Shown in pieces: positions 29,368 through 38,482 of a stretch of 64,000 bases of DNA. Below the pieces are notes generated by a model. That model saw nothing but the letters and a program-made list of their open reading frames with translations. It made no database searches and was not told the DNA's origin. Origin of the DNA: Candidatus Pelagibacter communis (GTDB lineage Bacteria; Pseudomonadota; Alphaproteobacteria; Pelagibacterales; Pelagibacteraceae); NCBI RefSeq assembly GCF_012932795.1, contig NZ_LANA01000002.1:421500-485499 (forward strand), given 5' to 3'. A program made the position numbers and the translations under genes. Positions within the stretch are counted from its first letter, which is position 1, and each line of letters opens with the position of its first letter.

Positions 29368-30518
29368 TGGCATTACATTTTACCAAGGAAGAGTTTCAAA
29401 AAAGAAAATCTAATATTTTGAAATCTATGAAGGAGCAAAATTTAGATGCTCTTCTAATGTTTAGACAAGAGTCTATGTACTGGCTTACTGGATATGATAC
29501 TTTTGGTTATGTTTTTTTTCAAACTTTAGTATTAGATCAAAAGGGAAATATTATTCTTTTAACTAGAGCACCTGATTTAAGACAGGCTCAAAATACTTCA
29601 AACATTGAAGATATTAGAATTTGGGTTGATAAAGATAATTCTAATCCAACAAATAACCTCAAGTTGATTTTAGATGAGTTAAGTTTAAAAGGTAAAAAAA
29701 TTGGTATCGAATATGAAGCTTATGGAATGACTGGTCGCAATGCTTTAAGATTAAATAAATCTTTAGAAAATTATTGTGAAATTGAAGATCAATCAGAGTT
29801 AATTACAAAACATAGAGTTATTAAATCTAATGAAGAAATTATTTATATAAAAAGGGCTGCAGAATTAGCTGACAAGGCTCTAGATGAGGCTTGGAAATAT
29901 ACAAAAGCTGGTCAAAGTGAAGCAAAAATTTTAGCAGAAATGCAAAGAGTTGTTTTAGAAGGTGGTGGTGATTATCCAGCTAATGAATATATAATAGGAT
30001 CAGGTCACAATGCTTTACTTTGTAGATATCAGGCAGAAAAAAGAATTTTATCTAATACCGACCAACTAAGCATTGAGTGGGCAGGAGCTTTTAGACACTA
30101 CCATTCAGCAATGTTTAGAACAATACCAATAGGTAAAGCAGATCCAAAACACATAAAAATGCATGAAGCATGCCTTGAAGCTTTAACTAATTGTGAAAAA
30201 AATCTTGTTACTGGCAAAACTGCTGGGGATGTTTTTGACATACATGCAAAAACATTTGATGATTTGGGTTTTAATGCAGCTAGAATGAATGCATGTGGTT
30301 ACTCTCTAGGTTCAACCTTTTCCCCAAATTGGATGGACTGGCCAATGCTATACACCGGCAATCCTTATGTCATCACACCAGGCAACGTCTTCTTTATGCA
30401 CATGATACTAATGGACTCAGAAAATCAATTAGCTATGAATCTAGGAGAAACTTATCTAGTAACTGAAAATGGTAATGAAAGATTAGGTAAACAAAAACTT
30501 GATTTAGTAGTTCTTTAA
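29367..30518 (+). CDS. M24 family protein, creatinase/ectoine-hydrolase-like
   Basis: A 383-residue pita-bread-fold protein. The N-terminal creatinase domain (LDALLMFRQESMYWLTGYDTFGY) is followed by the M24 catalytic domain from about residue 155. His214 (GSGHNALL) matches the catalytic His position. The paired Asp metal ligands of true aminopeptidases are not there: the region reads SIEWAGAFRHYHSAMFRT. This points to a metal-free creatinase- or DoeA-like amidinohydrolase or hydrolase, not an Xaa-Pro peptidase. It closes the operon that starts with the GMC gene. Confidence 0.8.
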   Translation: MALHFTKEEFQKRKSNILKSMKEQNLDALLMFRQESMYWLTGYDTFGYVFFQTLVLDQKGNIILLTRAPDLRQAQNTSNIEDIRIWVDKDNSNPTNNLKLILDELSLKGKKIGIEYEAYGMTGRNALRLNKSLENYCEIEDQSELITKHRVIKSNEEIIYIKRAAELADKALDEAWKYTKAGQSEAKILAEMQRVVLEGGGDYPANEYIIGSGHNALLCRYQAEKRILSNTDQLSIEWAGAFRHYHSAMFRTIPIGKADPKHIKMHEACLEALTNCEKNLVTGKTAGDVFDIHAKTFDDLGFNAARMNACGYSLGSTFSPNWMDWPMLYTGNPYVITPGNVFFMHMILMDSENQLAMNLGETYLVTENGNERLGKQKLDLVVL

Positions 30519-30531
30519 AATTTACTATTTT

Positions 30532-31836
30532 TTAAATTTCATTTTTTGCTCTAAAACGTTCATAAATTAACCTACTTTTAATCCCAATATCTAAGAATGG
30601 TTGAGGAAGAAGCCAAGTTGGTTTGTGTCTTGTCTCTATAGTTTCAATTTCTTTAGTATGCTCATTACTTGCTTTTATTGCAATTTGTTCACCAAATAAA
30701 GTTCCAACTCCTATGCCTGAACCATTATAGCAACCTGCAACAAATACATTGGTGTCAATTTTCTCAAAAATTTGAGAACTATTTCTTGTTCTTGAGACAA
30801 TTCCAGACCATGATGATTGAATAATGTCATCTGGCAGTTGAGGAAATCTTTTTTTTATACCTATTTTTTGTTTAAAAGATCTTTTGTCTAAATCCATTTT
30901 AGACATTTTTAAAGGGTTATGCACTTCTGCTGTATTTCTTATTAAGATCCTCTTATCTTTTGTCATTCTGATAGTTGCTCCCATTGGTCTTACTGGTAAA
31001 ACTCCCCATTCTTTTGGTTCCCCAATAGATTTAAATTCTTCATTTGATAAAGATCTTGTCATGCTTGCAGTTAAAGTAAGTGGAAAATTGTAATTCTTTT
31101 TAATACCTAAAGATTTTAAAAATCCATTTGTTGCAAAAATAATTTTCTGTGAATGAATTGTTCCATTTTTGAAATAACACTTAACTTTATCATTGGTTGC
31201 CTCCCATTTTAATAATGAAGTATTTTCAAATAATTGTACGTTTTCAGGTAATGTGTCAATCATTGCTCTTACTAATTTACCTGGATGTAATAAAATTCCT
31301 CCTTTGGTATTAAGGGCTATATTATAAAAACTTGTTCCTAATCTTTTTTTAAGTTCACTATTAAAAAACAAATTATGTTCAAAACCTAATTTTGTTAGAG
31401 TTTCTGAAAAATTTGTTAATATTCTTTCATCATTAGCATTTGATGAGGCAAAAAACTTACCACACTCATTCCAATCACAGTCAACTTGATATTCTTTTAT
31501 AAATTTTTTAACAACTTGAATTCCTAGTTCATAAATATTTGCTTTTTTTTTGTAGTTTTCTAATTCTTTATTTGATGTGAAGCCGTCATTAAGTGTTGTA
31601 TCAACCAGATATCCTGAGTTTCTAGAACTTGCTCCCTCACCTGCTAATTGTGCATCTATCAAGATTATCTTTTGATTGGGATGTAATTGACCTAATTTTC
31701 TTGCAGCAGACAAACCTGTATAACCAGCACCAATTATTATCCAGTCGCAGTTCTCATCAGACTGTATAGATTTTACATCATTTCTTGGAACAAGATCATT
31801 AATCCAGCTACAGCTATTATCATTTACTACTTCCAT
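30532..31836 (-). CDS. FAD-dependent amine/amino-acid oxidoreductase (DAO family)
   Basis: A 434-residue flavoprotein. The FAD motif IIGAGYTGLSAARKLG begins near residue 33, followed by EGASSRNSGYL, and a C-terminal GCYNGSGIGVGTLFG closes the FAD site. It is close to the OrdL/PuuB-type oxidases of amines and gamma-glutamylputrescine. It lies 40 bases downstream of xsc on the same strand. That context suggests a TauY-like role, oxidising taurine to sulfoacetaldehyde for Xsc. This is an inference; a small TauX partner is not seen nearby. Confidence 0.8.
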   Translation of the reverse strand: MEVVNDNSCSWINDLVPRNDVKSIQSDENCDWIIIGAGYTGLSAARKLGQLHPNQKIILIDAQLAGEGASSRNSGYLVDTTLNDGFTSNKELENYKKKANIYELGIQVVKKFIKEYQVDCDWNECGKFFASSNANDERILTNFSETLTKLGFEHNLFFNSELKKRLGTSFYNIALNTKGGILLHPGKLVRAMIDTLPENVQLFENTSLLKWEATNDKVKCYFKNGTIHSQKIIFATNGFLKSLGIKKNYNFPLTLTASMTRSLSNEEFKSIGEPKEWGVLPVRPMGATIRMTKDKRILIRNTAEVHNPLKMSKMDLDKRSFKQKIGIKKRFPQLPDDIIQSSWSGIVSRTRNSSQIFEKIDTNVFVAGCYNGSGIGVGTLFGEQIAIKASNEHTKEIETIETRHKPTWLLPQPFLDIGIKSRLIYERFRAKNEI

Positions 31837-31876
31837 GTAGCAAGATTATTATAACATTTGACCTATTAAAAGATAT

Positions 31877-33661
31877 TTAAGAAACCAAAGAAGGTTGCTT
31901 GATCATGTCTTCTTTTTTGATTCCTGCAACTTTAACTGGTCTTTTCATAGCATCTCTTCTGAAAGGCTCTCCCAGTTCTTGGTTAAGAATTACTTCAATA
32001 AATGTTGTAATTCCTTTCTTTTGATCTTCACATGATTGTTTGATTGCAGCTGTTGTCTCTTCCATAGTGCGGACTGTAACACCCTTTAAACCACAGGCAT
32101 CAGCAACTTTTGCATAACTTAATTCTGGATCAAGTTCTGTTCCAACAAAATTATCATCAAACCATAAAGTAGTATTTCTTTTTTCAGCGCCCCATTGGTA
32201 GTTTCTAAAAATTACCATTGAAATTGCTGGCCATTCTTCTCTAGCACATGAGCTCATTTCGTTCATACTAATACCGAATGCACCATCACCTGCAAAACCA
32301 ATTACCGGTGTATCAGGACATCCAATTTTTGCTCCAAGAATTGCTGGAAAACCATAACCACAAGGACCAAATAAGCCTGGTGCTAAATATTTTCTACCTT
32401 TTTCAAATGTAGGGTAAGCATTTCCAATTGCACAATTATTTCCAATATCACTTGAGATAATTACGTCATCAGGCATTCCTGCTTGAATTCCTCTCCATGC
32501 TTCTCTAGGAGACATTCTATCTGCATCTCTTTTTCTAGCTTCTGCGTTCCAAACTGTACCTTCATCATCATCTTCATGATCAAGACTTGATAGCTCTTGT
32601 AACCAAGCAGATTTAGTTTGGTGGATGGTATTTTTTCTCTCTTCTCTATTTTTGTCTCCTGCTGTTGAAGTGAGTTGAGCTAAAATTTGTTGAGATACCA
32701 ATTTTGCATCCCCACAAATACCAACTGATACTTTTTTAGTTAAACCAATTCTATCTGAGTTCATATCAACTTGAATAATACTTGCATCTTTTGGCCAGTA
32801 GTCCATTCCATAACCCGGTAAAGTTGAGAAAGGGTTTAATCTTGTACCAAGTGCAAGAACAACATCTGCTTTCTTAATTAATTCCATTCCAGCTTTTGAT
32901 CCATTATATCCTAATGGTCCAGCAGCTAATGGATGGCTTCCTGGGAAACTATCATTATGCTGATATCCTGAACAAACTGGGGCATCTAGTTTTTCAGCTA
33001 ATTTTTTACAATCTTCAATCGCTCCACCAATCACAACACCAGCACCAGATAATATTACCGGAAACTTAGCGTTTGATAATAAGTCAGCTGCCTTTTTAAT
33101 TGCATCAACTCCACCTGCTTGTCTTTCCAATCTAACAATTGGGGGAAGATCAATATCAATTACTTGTGTCCAATAATCTCTTGGAACATTTATTTGTGCA
33201 GGAGCTGACCCCCTAATAGCTTTTTCAATTACTCTATTTAATACTTCTGCCATTCTTGAAGGATCTCTAACTTCTTCTTGGTAGCAAACCATATCTTTAA
33301 ATAGATTCATTTGTTCTACTTCTTGAAAACCACCTTGGCCCATTGTTTTATTTGCAGCTTGTGGTGTTACTAATAATAATGGTGTGTGGTTCCAGTATGC
33401 AGTTTTTATTGGTGTTACAAGACCAGTTATTCCTGGACCATTTTGTGCAATTACCATTGACATTTTACCAGTAGATCTTGTGTAACCATCTGCAATTAAT
33501 CCACCATTTGTTTCATGAGCAACGTCCCAAAAAGTAATTCCAGCATCTGGAAAAATATCTGAAATAGGCATAAAGGCTGAACCAATAATTCCAAACGCAT
33601 GTTCAATTCCGTGCATCTGTAAAACTTTTACAAAAGCTTCCTCTGTTGTCATTTTAGTCAT
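31877..33661 (-). CDS. xsc: Sulfoacetaldehyde acetyltransferase
   Basis: A 594-residue thiamine-diphosphate enzyme that converts sulfoacetaldehyde and phosphate to acetyl phosphate and sulfite. The N-terminal Pyr domain has the catalytic Glu in DVAHETNGGLIADGYTR. The PP domain has the cofactor motif GDGAFGISMNEMSS. The whole protein follows the Xsc pattern (for example FGIIGSAFMPISDIFP near the start and YQWGAEKRNTTLWFDDNFVG late) rather than acetolactate synthase. It diverges from suyAB, which supports a sulfonate role, and a FAD amine oxidase follows it. Confidence 0.93.
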   Translation of the reverse strand: MTKMTTEEAFVKVLQMHGIEHAFGIIGSAFMPISDIFPDAGITFWDVAHETNGGLIADGYTRSTGKMSMVIAQNGPGITGLVTPIKTAYWNHTPLLLVTPQAANKTMGQGGFQEVEQMNLFKDMVCYQEEVRDPSRMAEVLNRVIEKAIRGSAPAQINVPRDYWTQVIDIDLPPIVRLERQAGGVDAIKKAADLLSNAKFPVILSGAGVVIGGAIEDCKKLAEKLDAPVCSGYQHNDSFPGSHPLAAGPLGYNGSKAGMELIKKADVVLALGTRLNPFSTLPGYGMDYWPKDASIIQVDMNSDRIGLTKKVSVGICGDAKLVSQQILAQLTSTAGDKNREERKNTIHQTKSAWLQELSSLDHEDDDEGTVWNAEARKRDADRMSPREAWRGIQAGMPDDVIISSDIGNNCAIGNAYPTFEKGRKYLAPGLFGPCGYGFPAILGAKIGCPDTPVIGFAGDGAFGISMNEMSSCAREEWPAISMVIFRNYQWGAEKRNTTLWFDDNFVGTELDPELSYAKVADACGLKGVTVRTMEETTAAIKQSCEDQKKGITTFIEVILNQELGEPFRRDAMKRPVKVAGIKKEDMIKQPSLVS

Positions 33662-33771
33662 AATAATTAAGCCTTTCCGTCTATATTGTTAAAATTCTAT
33701 AAATAATTTGTTAAATTAAAAGATTAATATATAAGAATTATAAAATTTCAAACAAACAAATCGACACAATT
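33662..33771. promoter_or_regulatory. Divergent promoter region between xsc and suyA
   Basis: These 110 bases separate the diverging xsc and suyA genes, so both promoters should lie here. On the plus strand TTGTTA at 33708 and TATAAG at 33730 are spaced 16 bases and could be -35 and -10 boxes. In such AT-rich DNA this match is weak evidence. No dedicated regulator gene is nearby. Confidence 0.35.
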
Positions 33772-34056
33772 ATGACCACAGATATTATTATTCACGATGA
33801 AAAAGATAACGTAGGAGTTGTCGTTATTGACAAAATTGCTCCAAAACAAGATTGTGCATGCTGGATTATGGAAAATGATAAGACAGTCCAAATTCAATCA
33901 ATAGATGAAATTCAATTGGGACATAAAATTGCAATGGTTGACCTTAGTGAAGGTGATACTATTTTAAAATATGGTCATGATATCGGAAAAGTAGTTAAAT
34001 CAATAAAAAAAGGTGAGCACGTTCATGTTCACAATGTAAAAACTAAGAAGTGGTAA
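33772..34056 (+). CDS. suyA: (2R)-3-sulfolactate sulfo-lyase, alpha subunit
   Basis: A 94-residue SAF-domain protein of the UxaA N-terminal type. The C-terminal [13 protein letters not shown] is the family end motif. Together with SuyB it would cleave 3-sulfolactate to pyruvate and sulfite. SuyA and altronate dehydratase small domains look alike, so the name leans on SuyB and on the adjacent xsc and exporter genes. The suyB ATG follows 5 bases after its stop. Confidence 0.88.
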   Translation: MTTDIIIHDEKDNVGVVVIDKIAPKQDCACWIMENDKTVQIQSIDEIQLGHKIAMVDLSEGDTILKYGHDIGKVVKSIKKGEHVHVHNVKTKKW

Positions 34057-34061
34057 AAAAT

Positions 34062-35228
34062 ATGGAAATTCCAAAAAGTTTTTTAGGTTATAAAAGAGAA
34101 AATGGCAGAGCTGGTACTAGAAATCATGTAATTATTCTTCCAGTAGATGATATTTCAAATGCATGTGCTGAAGCTGTAGCTAATAATATTAAGGGTACTA
34201 TTGCACTTCCGCACTCTTATGGAAGACTTCAATTTGGAGCAGATTTAGAATTACATTTTAGAACGATGATTGGAACAGGAAGTAACCCAAATGTTGCAGC
34301 TGTTATAGTTATTGGAATTGAACCAAAATGGACAAAGAAAATAGTTGATGGAATTGCCAAAACAGGAAAGCCAGTTGAAGGTTTCCATATTGAGCGTACT
34401 GGAGATATTGGTACTGTTATGAAAGCTTCTAAAAAGGCTCAAGAATTTGTAATGTGGGCATCCGAAAAACAAAGGGAAGAATGTCCTCTAAGTGATTTAT
34501 GGATTTCAGTTAAGTGTGGTGAGTCAGATACAACATCTGGATTAGCAGCAAATCCTACTGTTGGAAATTTAATGGATAAATTAGAACCAATGGGTGTTCA
34601 TTTATGTTTTGGAGAAACTTCAGAACTAACTGGCGCTGAAAATGTTTGTGCTAAAAGAGGTGCTACACCAGAAGCCTCAGAAAAATTTATGAAAACATGG
34701 AATTCATATAATGATTTTATACTTAAAGAAGCAACTGACGATCTTTCAGAAAGTCAACCTACAGCTGGAAATATTGCAGGTGGTCTTACAACAATAGAGG
34801 AAAAGGCATTTGGTAACTTTCAAAAAATTGGTTCATGTAAATTTATTGATGTACTAGAGCCAGCAGAAGAACCAACTAAAGGTAAGGGCTTATACTTTAT
34901 GGATACATCCTCAGCAGCAGCTGAATGTGTAACACTTCAGGCAGCAGCTGGATTCAATATTCACCTATTTCCTACTGGTCAAGGTAATATTGTGGGGAAC
35001 CCAATAGAACCTGTAGTTAAGCTAACTGCTAACCCGTTAACTGTTAAAGGCATGGGTGAACATATTGACTGCGATGTGTCAAAAATACTATCTCGTCAAA
35101 TGAATATGTCTGAAGCGGGGGATGAATTAATCAAAACAACTCTTAGAGTTGCTAATGGAAGGTTAACTTGTGCTGAAGCCTTGGGTCATAAAGAGTTTGT
35201 TATGACAAAGCTTTACAGAAGTGCTTAA
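34062..35228 (+). CDS. suyB: (2R)-3-sulfolactate sulfo-lyase, beta subunit
   Basis: A 388-residue protein of the UxaA C-terminal family. It begins with [24 protein letters not shown], as SuyB does. Cysteines in [12 protein letters not shown], at [19 protein letters not shown] and later could hold an iron-sulfur centre. It forms the lyase with SuyA. I take the ATG at 34062; a GTG at 34050 inside suyA would add four residues. Altronate dehydratase is the main alternative but is usually one longer protein and lacks this context. Confidence 0.88.
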   Translation: MEIPKSFLGYKRENGRAGTRNHVIILPVDDISNACAEAVANNIKGTIALPHSYGRLQFGADLELHFRTMIGTGSNPNVAAVIVIGIEPKWTKKIVDGIAKTGKPVEGFHIERTGDIGTVMKASKKAQEFVMWASEKQREECPLSDLWISVKCGESDTTSGLAANPTVGNLMDKLEPMGVHLCFGETSELTGAENVCAKRGATPEASEKFMKTWNSYNDFILKEATDDLSESQPTAGNIAGGLTTIEEKAFGNFQKIGSCKFIDVLEPAEEPTKGKGLYFMDTSSAAAECVTLQAAAGFNIHLFPTGQGNIVGNPIEPVVKLTANPLTVKGMGEHIDCDVSKILSRQMNMSEAGDELIKTTLRVANGRLTCAEALGHKEFVMTKLYRSA

Positions 35229-36327
35229 AGATAATTTTTATAAATCAACGCTATTTAAAAAATACATGGTCATAGTACCAGGTATAACTTTAGCTTTTGT
35301 TCTCTACTCCCTTTCTCAAGGCCTAAATAACATTATTGGTATTGAGTTATTAGGTTATAGTAAAAGTCCTATATCTACAGCTATGATTGCAATCATAGTA
35401 GGTATTACTCTTGGAAATATATTTCAAATAAGAAAAGGTTTTTTACTTGGAATAGATTTTACTCAAAAATATATTTTAAAACTTGGAATAATATGCCTTG
35501 GAATTCAGCTAAAGCCATTTGAATTTTTAAAATTTGGTACAATCGCTATTCCATTAATCATTATCTGCATAATAAGTGTATTAATTATAGTCAAATTACT
35601 TATCAAAAAATTAAAGATTTCAACAAGGATGGCTTATTTAATTTCAATTGGAAGTACAGTTTGTGGAACAACTGCTATAATGGCAACTGCACCAGTTATA
35701 AAAGCAAGTAAAGGTGAGATTGCATATGCTATAGCAAACATGACTGTCTTTGGAATAATCTCAATGCTTATATATCCATATTTTGCAAATATTTATTTTG
35801 ATGGCGATCCTTTGTTTGTTGGATTATTTCTAGGAACAGCTATTCATGAAACATCTCAAGTTGCAGCTGCAGGATTAATTTATGATCAACAATTTAATAG
35901 TCCTGAAACTTTAAATATTGCAACTGTTACGAAATTAATTAGAAATACCTTTTTAGTAATTATGATTCCTCTATTCGCTATTTTATATAATAGAAATACA
36001 ACAAATAATAAAAGCTATTCTATAACTAGTATATTTCCTTATTTTGTTTTAGGTTTTATAGGAATGATTATCTTTCGAAATATAGGAGATCAATTTTTTT
36101 TAAATGAGAGCTCAGAACAAATTTGGCAAAGCTCAATATCCAATATTAAAGATTCAGCTAAAATATTTTTAAGCATGGCCATGGCTGCAGTGGGGCTATC
36201 AACTAATTTAAAAGACATAAAATCAATGGGCTATAAACCCTTTATAGTAGGATTTATTGCAATGATAACAGTAGGTTTAGTTAGTATTACAACAATGCAA
36301 GTATTCACTAAAATTTTTATATCTTAG
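35221..36327 (+). CDS. YeiH/UPF0324 family putative sulfate or sulfite exporter
   Basis: A 368-residue membrane protein with about ten hydrophobic helices. Family segments [38 protein letters not shown] and [14 protein letters not shown] are clear. The family includes TauZ-like putative sulfate exporters encoded beside sulfonate degradation genes. The GTG start at 35221 overlaps suyB by 8 bases, so it is translationally coupled to it. It would remove sulfite or sulfate released by SuyAB and Xsc. The end overlaps the convergent next gene by 11 bases. Confidence 0.87.
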   Translation: MLKDNFYKSTLFKKYMVIVPGITLAFVLYSLSQGLNNIIGIELLGYSKSPISTAMIAIIVGITLGNIFQIRKGFLLGIDFTQKYILKLGIICLGIQLKPFEFLKFGTIAIPLIIICIISVLIIVKLLIKKLKISTRMAYLISIGSTVCGTTAIMATAPVIKASKGEIAYAIANMTVFGIISMLIYPYFANIYFDGDPLFVGLFLGTAIHETSQVAAAGLIYDQQFNSPETLNIATVTKLIRNTFLVIMIPLFAILYNRNTTNNKSYSITSIFPYFVLGFIGMIIFRNIGDQFFLNESSEQIWQSSISNIKDSAKIFLSMAMAAVGLSTNLKDIKSMGYKPFIVGFIAMITVGLVSITTMQVFTKIFIS

Positions 36328-36823
36328 AATATTTTTTCCAGTTTTCTTGATAGTGCATGGCATTTTTTGTAATTGATTTTGACTCTTCATCTGAAACTTG
36401 ACGCACAATTTTACCAGGAGATCCAATAACTAAAGAATTGTCAGGTATAACTTTATTTTCTGTTATAAGAGCATTTGCACCTACGATACAATTTTTACCA
36501 ACCTTTGCACCATTTAAAATAACTGCTCCTATTCCGATTAAAGAATTATTTCCAATAGTACATCCATGAAGCATCACTAAATGACCTATGGTTACGTCTT
36601 TTCCAATTTTTAATGGGTATCCGGGGTCAGTGTGCAAAACACTCCCATCTTGAATATTTGAACCTTCACCAACATAAATATTTTCAACATCACCTCTTAA
36701 AGTAACATTAAACCAAATACTGGTATTTTTTTCTAAAGTAACATCTCCAATAATAGATGCATTAGAAGCAGACCAATTTTTACCTAAATTTTTTACTTTT
36801 TTATCTTCCAAATCATAAAACAT
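36317..36823 (-). CDS. Gamma-carbonic anhydrase-like hexapeptide-repeat protein
   Basis: A 168-residue left-handed beta-helix protein. Repeats run from IIGDVTLEKNTSIWFNVTLRGD to IGIGAVILNGAKVGKNCIVG. The conserved Arg-Asp pair (LRGDVE), the IQDGSVLHTD segment and the His residues in TIGHLVMLHG fit the gamma-CA/YrdA family, where three His bind zinc. The activity is not proven for most members. It converges on the exporter gene with an 11-base overlap. Confidence 0.9.
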   Translation of the reverse strand: MFYDLEDKKVKNLGKNWSASNASIIGDVTLEKNTSIWFNVTLRGDVENIYVGEGSNIQDGSVLHTDPGYPLKIGKDVTIGHLVMLHGCTIGNNSLIGIGAVILNGAKVGKNCIVGANALITENKVIPDNSLVIGSPGKIVRQVSDEESKSITKNAMHYQENWKKYSKI

Positions 36824-36843
36824 AACTTATATATTATTATAAC

Positions 36844-37398
36844 ATGCCGATAAAAACTCCAATATGTGATTTTGGACAAGCAGCTAAAAGCTTTGAATTA
36901 AAATCAACTAATAATGAAATTATTAATTTAAATGATGTTAGAGGGGAAAATGGAACATTAATAATGTTTATTTGTAATCATTGCCCTTACGTTGTTGCAG
37001 TAATCAAAGATATTATTGAAGATTATAAAAATTTAAAAGAATTGGGTATTAAAGCGGTAGCAATATGTCCTAATGATTCAATTAATTACCCTGACGACTC
37101 GTTTGACAAAATGATAAAATTTCATAAGGATAATAGTTTTAATTTTCCCTACTTAATTGACGAAACTCAAGAAATTGCAAAAAGTTATGGCGCTGTGTGT
37201 ACTCCAGATTTTTTTGGTTATAACAAAAACTTAGAGCTTCAATATAGAGGGCGGATTAGAGAATTAAAAGATTTAAAACCAATAAAAAAAGATGAAAGTG
37301 ATTTATTTAAAGCTATGAAACAAATAGCTAAAACTGGCAACGGTCCTAAAAATCAAATTCCAAGCATGGGTTGTGGAATAAAATGGTTGGATAACTGA
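36844..37398 (+). CDS. Thioredoxin-like (AhpC/TSA-fold) protein
   Basis: A 184-residue cytoplasmic protein with a redoxin fold and no signal peptide. The CNHC motif in FICNHCPYV near residue 45 is the putative redox pair. AICPNDSINYPDDSF follows near residue 75, and VCTPDFFGY holds the cis-Pro region. The group is annotated as thioredoxin family or peroxiredoxin-like; the substrate is unknown. Its stop shares a base with the start of the next glycosyltransferase gene. Confidence 0.85.
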   Translation: MPIKTPICDFGQAAKSFELKSTNNEIINLNDVRGENGTLIMFICNHCPYVVAVIKDIIEDYKNLKELGIKAVAICPNDSINYPDDSFDKMIKFHKDNSFNFPYLIDETQEIAKSYGAVCTPDFFGYNKNLELQYRGRIRELKDLKPIKKDESDLFKAMKQIAKTGNGPKNQIPSMGCGIKWLDN

Positions 37399-38480
37399 TG
37401 TATCTAGTAGTCACAAGATCTTTTCCACCAGAAATTGGTGGTATGCAAAATTTAATGTGGGGTCTTGCAAATGAACTTTCTAAAAACTACATGATAAAAG
37501 TTTTTGCTGATTATAATAACAATCATAAAATTTTTGATGAAAAAGTTTCTTTTTCAATTGAGCGTGTAGGTGGAATGAAACTTCTTAGAAAATATAGAAA
37601 AGCACAACTAATTAATGAATATATAAAAGAGAATAAAGTTGAAGGGATTATTGCAGATCATTGGAAAAGTCTAGAACATCTTAAAACAAATAAAAAAAAG
37701 ATATGTTTAATTCATGGAAAAGAAATTAATCATGAGAAAGGAACTTTACTTAATAAAAGAATGTTAGAAGTTTTAAATAACATTGAAATAATAATTGCTA
37801 ACTCACAATATACTAAAGATTTAGCTATTAAGCTGGGTGTTAAGGAGAATAGAATAATAGTTATAAATCCTGGGATAGATGAGGCTCAAGAATTAAATAA
37901 GAAAACTTCAGGCAAAGTTGAAAGTTTATTAAAACATAAATCACCAAGATTAATTACTGTTTCAAGATTTGATAAAAGAAAAAATCATGAAAAAATAATA
38001 ATGGCTCTTCGAAATTTAAAACAAATTTACCCAGGCATTGTCTATATTTGTGTAGGTTATGGTGAAGAGGAAAAAAATATTAAAAAACTAGTATCTGAAT
38101 TAGGTTTGCAGCCTCAAGTAATGTTTTTTAAAGATATTTCTAATGAGTTAAAAAACGCCTTGGTTGACAAATCAAATATTTTTGTAATGCCATCAACTGT
38201 TCACAAAAAATCTGTAGAAGGTTTTGGTATTGCTTATGTTGAGGCTGCTCAATATGGCGTTCCTTCTCTAGGTGGAAGAGATGGTGGAGCTGCGGATGCG
38301 ATTGAGCATAAAAAAACTGGATTAATTTGTGATGGAAATAGTTTGGACGATATTTATTCATCTATTAATTCAATGTTAGAAAATAAAAAATACATTGAAT
38401 ATGGCAAAGCTGCTAAAGAACAGTCTAATAAATTTAAATGGAATAAAATTATTGAAGAATATAAAAAAATTCTTAGTTAA
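37398..38480 (+). CDS. Glycosyltransferase family 4 protein
   Basis: A 360-residue GT-B fold enzyme. The N-terminus is VVTRSFPPEIGGMQNLMWGLA. The C-terminal half has VSRFDKRKNHEKIIMA (nucleotide-sugar binding Arg and Lys) and EGFGIAYVEAAQYGVPSLG, the EX7E motif of retaining GT4 enzymes. It probably adds a sugar in surface polysaccharide or lipid synthesis. The donor and acceptor are unknown. It converges on the GT9 gene with only 2 bases between. Confidence 0.87.
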   Translation: MYLVVTRSFPPEIGGMQNLMWGLANELSKNYMIKVFADYNNNHKIFDEKVSFSIERVGGMKLLRKYRKAQLINEYIKENKVEGIIADHWKSLEHLKTNKKKICLIHGKEINHEKGTLLNKRMLEVLNNIEIIIANSQYTKDLAIKLGVKENRIIVINPGIDEAQELNKKTSGKVESLLKHKSPRLITVSRFDKRKNHEKIIMALRNLKQIYPGIVYICVGYGEEEKNIKKLVSELGLQPQVMFFKDISNELKNALVDKSNIFVMPSTVHKKSVEGFGIAYVEAAQYGVPSLGGRDGGAADAIEHKKTGLICDGNSLDDIYSSINSMLENKKYIEYGKAAKEQSNKFKWNKIIEEYKKILS

Positions 38481-38482
38481 AT

